Assembly (NCBI RefSeq): GCF_940143175.1
Contig: NZ_OW659496.1
Location: 1,612,001-1,676,000 of the forward strand
Origin: Erysipelothrix amsterdamensis
Lineage (GTDB): Bacteria > Bacillota_I > Bacilli_A > Erysipelotrichales > Erysipelotrichaceae
Reading direction: 5' to 3'
Length of the DNA: 64,000 nt
Positions within the stretch are counted from its first letter, which is position 1. Each line of letters starts with the position of its first letter. Under the pieces are notes generated by a model. That model ran no database searches. It was not told where the DNA came from and worked only from the letters and a program-made list of their open reading frames with translations. Shown here one piece after another: positions 62,912 through 64,000 of this stretch. Both the position numbers and the translations under genes were made by a program.

Positions 62912-64000
62912 TTAAGGTGCAACACTTGTTTTAATGCTATTTAAAATTTCTGTAGACATACCGATTGCAGTACTTACTTCGATTTCACCTGCAACAATTT
63001 TTTGTTCAATTTCTTCAAGGGCAGCAATCGTTTCCGGCTTCATGCTTGATGTGAAGACATCATTTTTAGCCAATCCCACAGCTCCCTCTTTAACACCTAA
63101 TTGTTCAGCTGTTCCTAGTGGTAGTTTATCTTCTTGATGAAGTTTCACTGAGTTAAATAGAACATCTCCGACACGTTTAACCATCGAGGAAATAATGATA
63201 TCCGCAATATCTTGTTTATTGTTATTGCTATACATTGCAGATTGGTCACTATCCACACCAATGATATATTTGTTTGTTTCACGAGCAGCTTCAATGGTAC
63301 CCAATCCTGTAGGACCTGCTGCTGGGAATATAACATCAACACCTTTATTAGCTAATGCAATTCCTAACTCTTTTCCTTTAGCAGGGTCGTAGTAGTCACC
63401 CGCATATGTTGCGACAACTTTAATGTCTTCATTTACATATTTAGCACCTTCAATGTAACCAACTAAGAAGTCGTTAATTGGAGGAATATCCATTCCACCC
63501 AGGAAACCAATCATGGAATTTTCATCAGCATTTGGTAGTTCAGTAGTCATATAAGCACCTAAAGCACCTGCTAAGAACGAACCTTCATTTTGTTTAAAGG
63601 TTGCAGAATATACATTGTCTAAGTTTCCTTTACTGTAATCGACCGCATTATCAATTAAGATAAATGTTTTGTCTGGATATTGTGGTGCAATTTGTTGAAT
63701 TGGATCAACCATTGAAGGTGATACCGCAATAATAATTTTTGCTTTTTCTTCAGCTGCATCCGCTAGAGCGGGTTCCCATTTTGATTCGTCAGAACCAGTT
63801 TCAATAACTTGAATTGGTAATCCCAAATCTTTTTCAACACGTTTCATTCCTTCATTAGCGGAGTCAAAGAAACCAAGGTCACCCAAGTTTCCATTAACAA
63901 TCAAGATCACGCCATCTTCTGAAGCGGAATCCGTTGTGGAACTACATCCCACAGTCACAAGTAATAACACAGCTGCAAACAAAATTAATTTAAACTTTTT
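62912..64000 (-). CDS. BMP-family nucleoside-binding lipoprotein (N-terminus at window edge)
   Basis: A substrate-binding lipoprotein of the BmpA/Med/NupN family that captures nucleosides outside the membrane for the ABC importer downstream. The frame stays open to the window edge: KKFKLILFAAVLLLVTVGCSS is a lipoprotein signal with lipobox VTVGC, and probably only the initiator Met codon is outside. Family blocks include VNGNLGDLGFFDSANEGMKRV, PQYPDKTFILIDNAVD, FKQNEGSFLAGALGAYM, GFLGGMDIPPINDFLVGYIEGA, DVIFPAAGPTGLG and IIGVDSDQSAMY. It is likely the first gene of the operon; its promoter is beyond the window. Confidence 0.9.
   Translation of the reverse strand, partial: KKFKLILFAAVLLLVTVGCSSTTDSASEDGVILIVNGNLGDLGFFDSANEGMKRVEKDLGLPIQVIETGSDESKWEPALADAAEEKAKIIIAVSPSMVDPIQQIAPQYPDKTFILIDNAVDYSKGNLDNVYSATFKQNEGSFLAGALGAYMTTELPNADENSMIGFLGGMDIPPINDFLVGYIEGAKYVNEDIKVVATYAGDYYDPAKGKELGIALANKGVDVIFPAAGPTGLGTIEAARETNKYIIGVDSDQSAMYSNNNKQDIADIIISSMVKRVGDVLFNSVKLHQEDKLPLGTAEQLGVKEGAVGLAKNDVFTSSMKPETIAALEEIEQKIVAGEIEVSTAIGMSTEILNSIKTSVAP

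Overview
The window is low-GC DNA from a Gram-positive bacterium. Four very large LPXTG-type wall-anchored proteins, a lipobox lipoprotein, strong GGAGG ribosome sites and a teichoic-acid/capsule type sugar cluster point to Bacillota. The gene mix, and an IS30-family element that behaves like those described from mollicutes, fits an Erysipelothrix-like member of the Erysipelotrichia. That assignment is inference, because no rRNA or other taxonomic marker is present.

Layout. 1-2500: a YhcH-type protein, a membrane acyltransferase, a tRNA-Arg(ACG) and a GNAT acetyltransferase. 2545-10272: a 2,133-residue LPXTG adhesin gene split by a complete IS3-family element (8843-10122); removing the element and one copy of its 3-bp target duplication restores one reading frame. 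11139-13903: a two-component system with a third, overlapping membrane-protein gene. 13918-17376: a DUF4240 protein, an alpha/beta hydrolase and a TtcA-like thiolase. 17437-18514: an IS30-family element that entered the rlmN terminator and duplicated about 23 bp of it. 18516-24064: rlmN, then a 1,412-residue Cna-B adhesin with a non-canonical LPAAG sorting motif. 24072-26130: a D-2-hydroxyacid dehydrogenase and an AEC permease.

26498-38289: surface-polysaccharide genes on the minus strand. They encode a FlaA1/PglF-like dehydratase, a PglE-like aminotransferase, a PglC-like initiating transferase, an ATP-grasp enzyme, a GT4 transferase, an O-antigen ligase/polymerase, a TagB/F-like transferase and TagD. 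A separate unit has a Stealth phosphotransferase and an EpsG-like polymerase. No flippase or chain-length regulator is visible. 38484-44417: an XRE regulator with a small membrane protein, then a Mga-like regulator directly upstream of a third LPXTG protein, with a perfect TGTGA-N6-TCACA palindrome between them. 44529-47637: an HrtAB-like ABC exporter with a DUF1361 protein, divergent from a TetR regulator across two matching palindromes. 47707-55494: a 2,595-residue Cna-B LPXTG protein. 55908-56526: a 59-residue membrane protein with a sorting-signal-like tail and the decayed end of an InlB-repeat surface protein. 56651-64000: a nucleoside uptake and salvage operon (BMP lipoprotein, ABC ATPase, two permeases, two nucleoside hydrolases, a YczE-like membrane protein).

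The common theme is the cell surface: adhesins, polysaccharide, sensors and regulators. Surface genes are in flux here: one adhesin is interrupted by an IS, another survives as a relic, and sorting signals vary. No sortase, phage, plasmid or CRISPR locus was seen.
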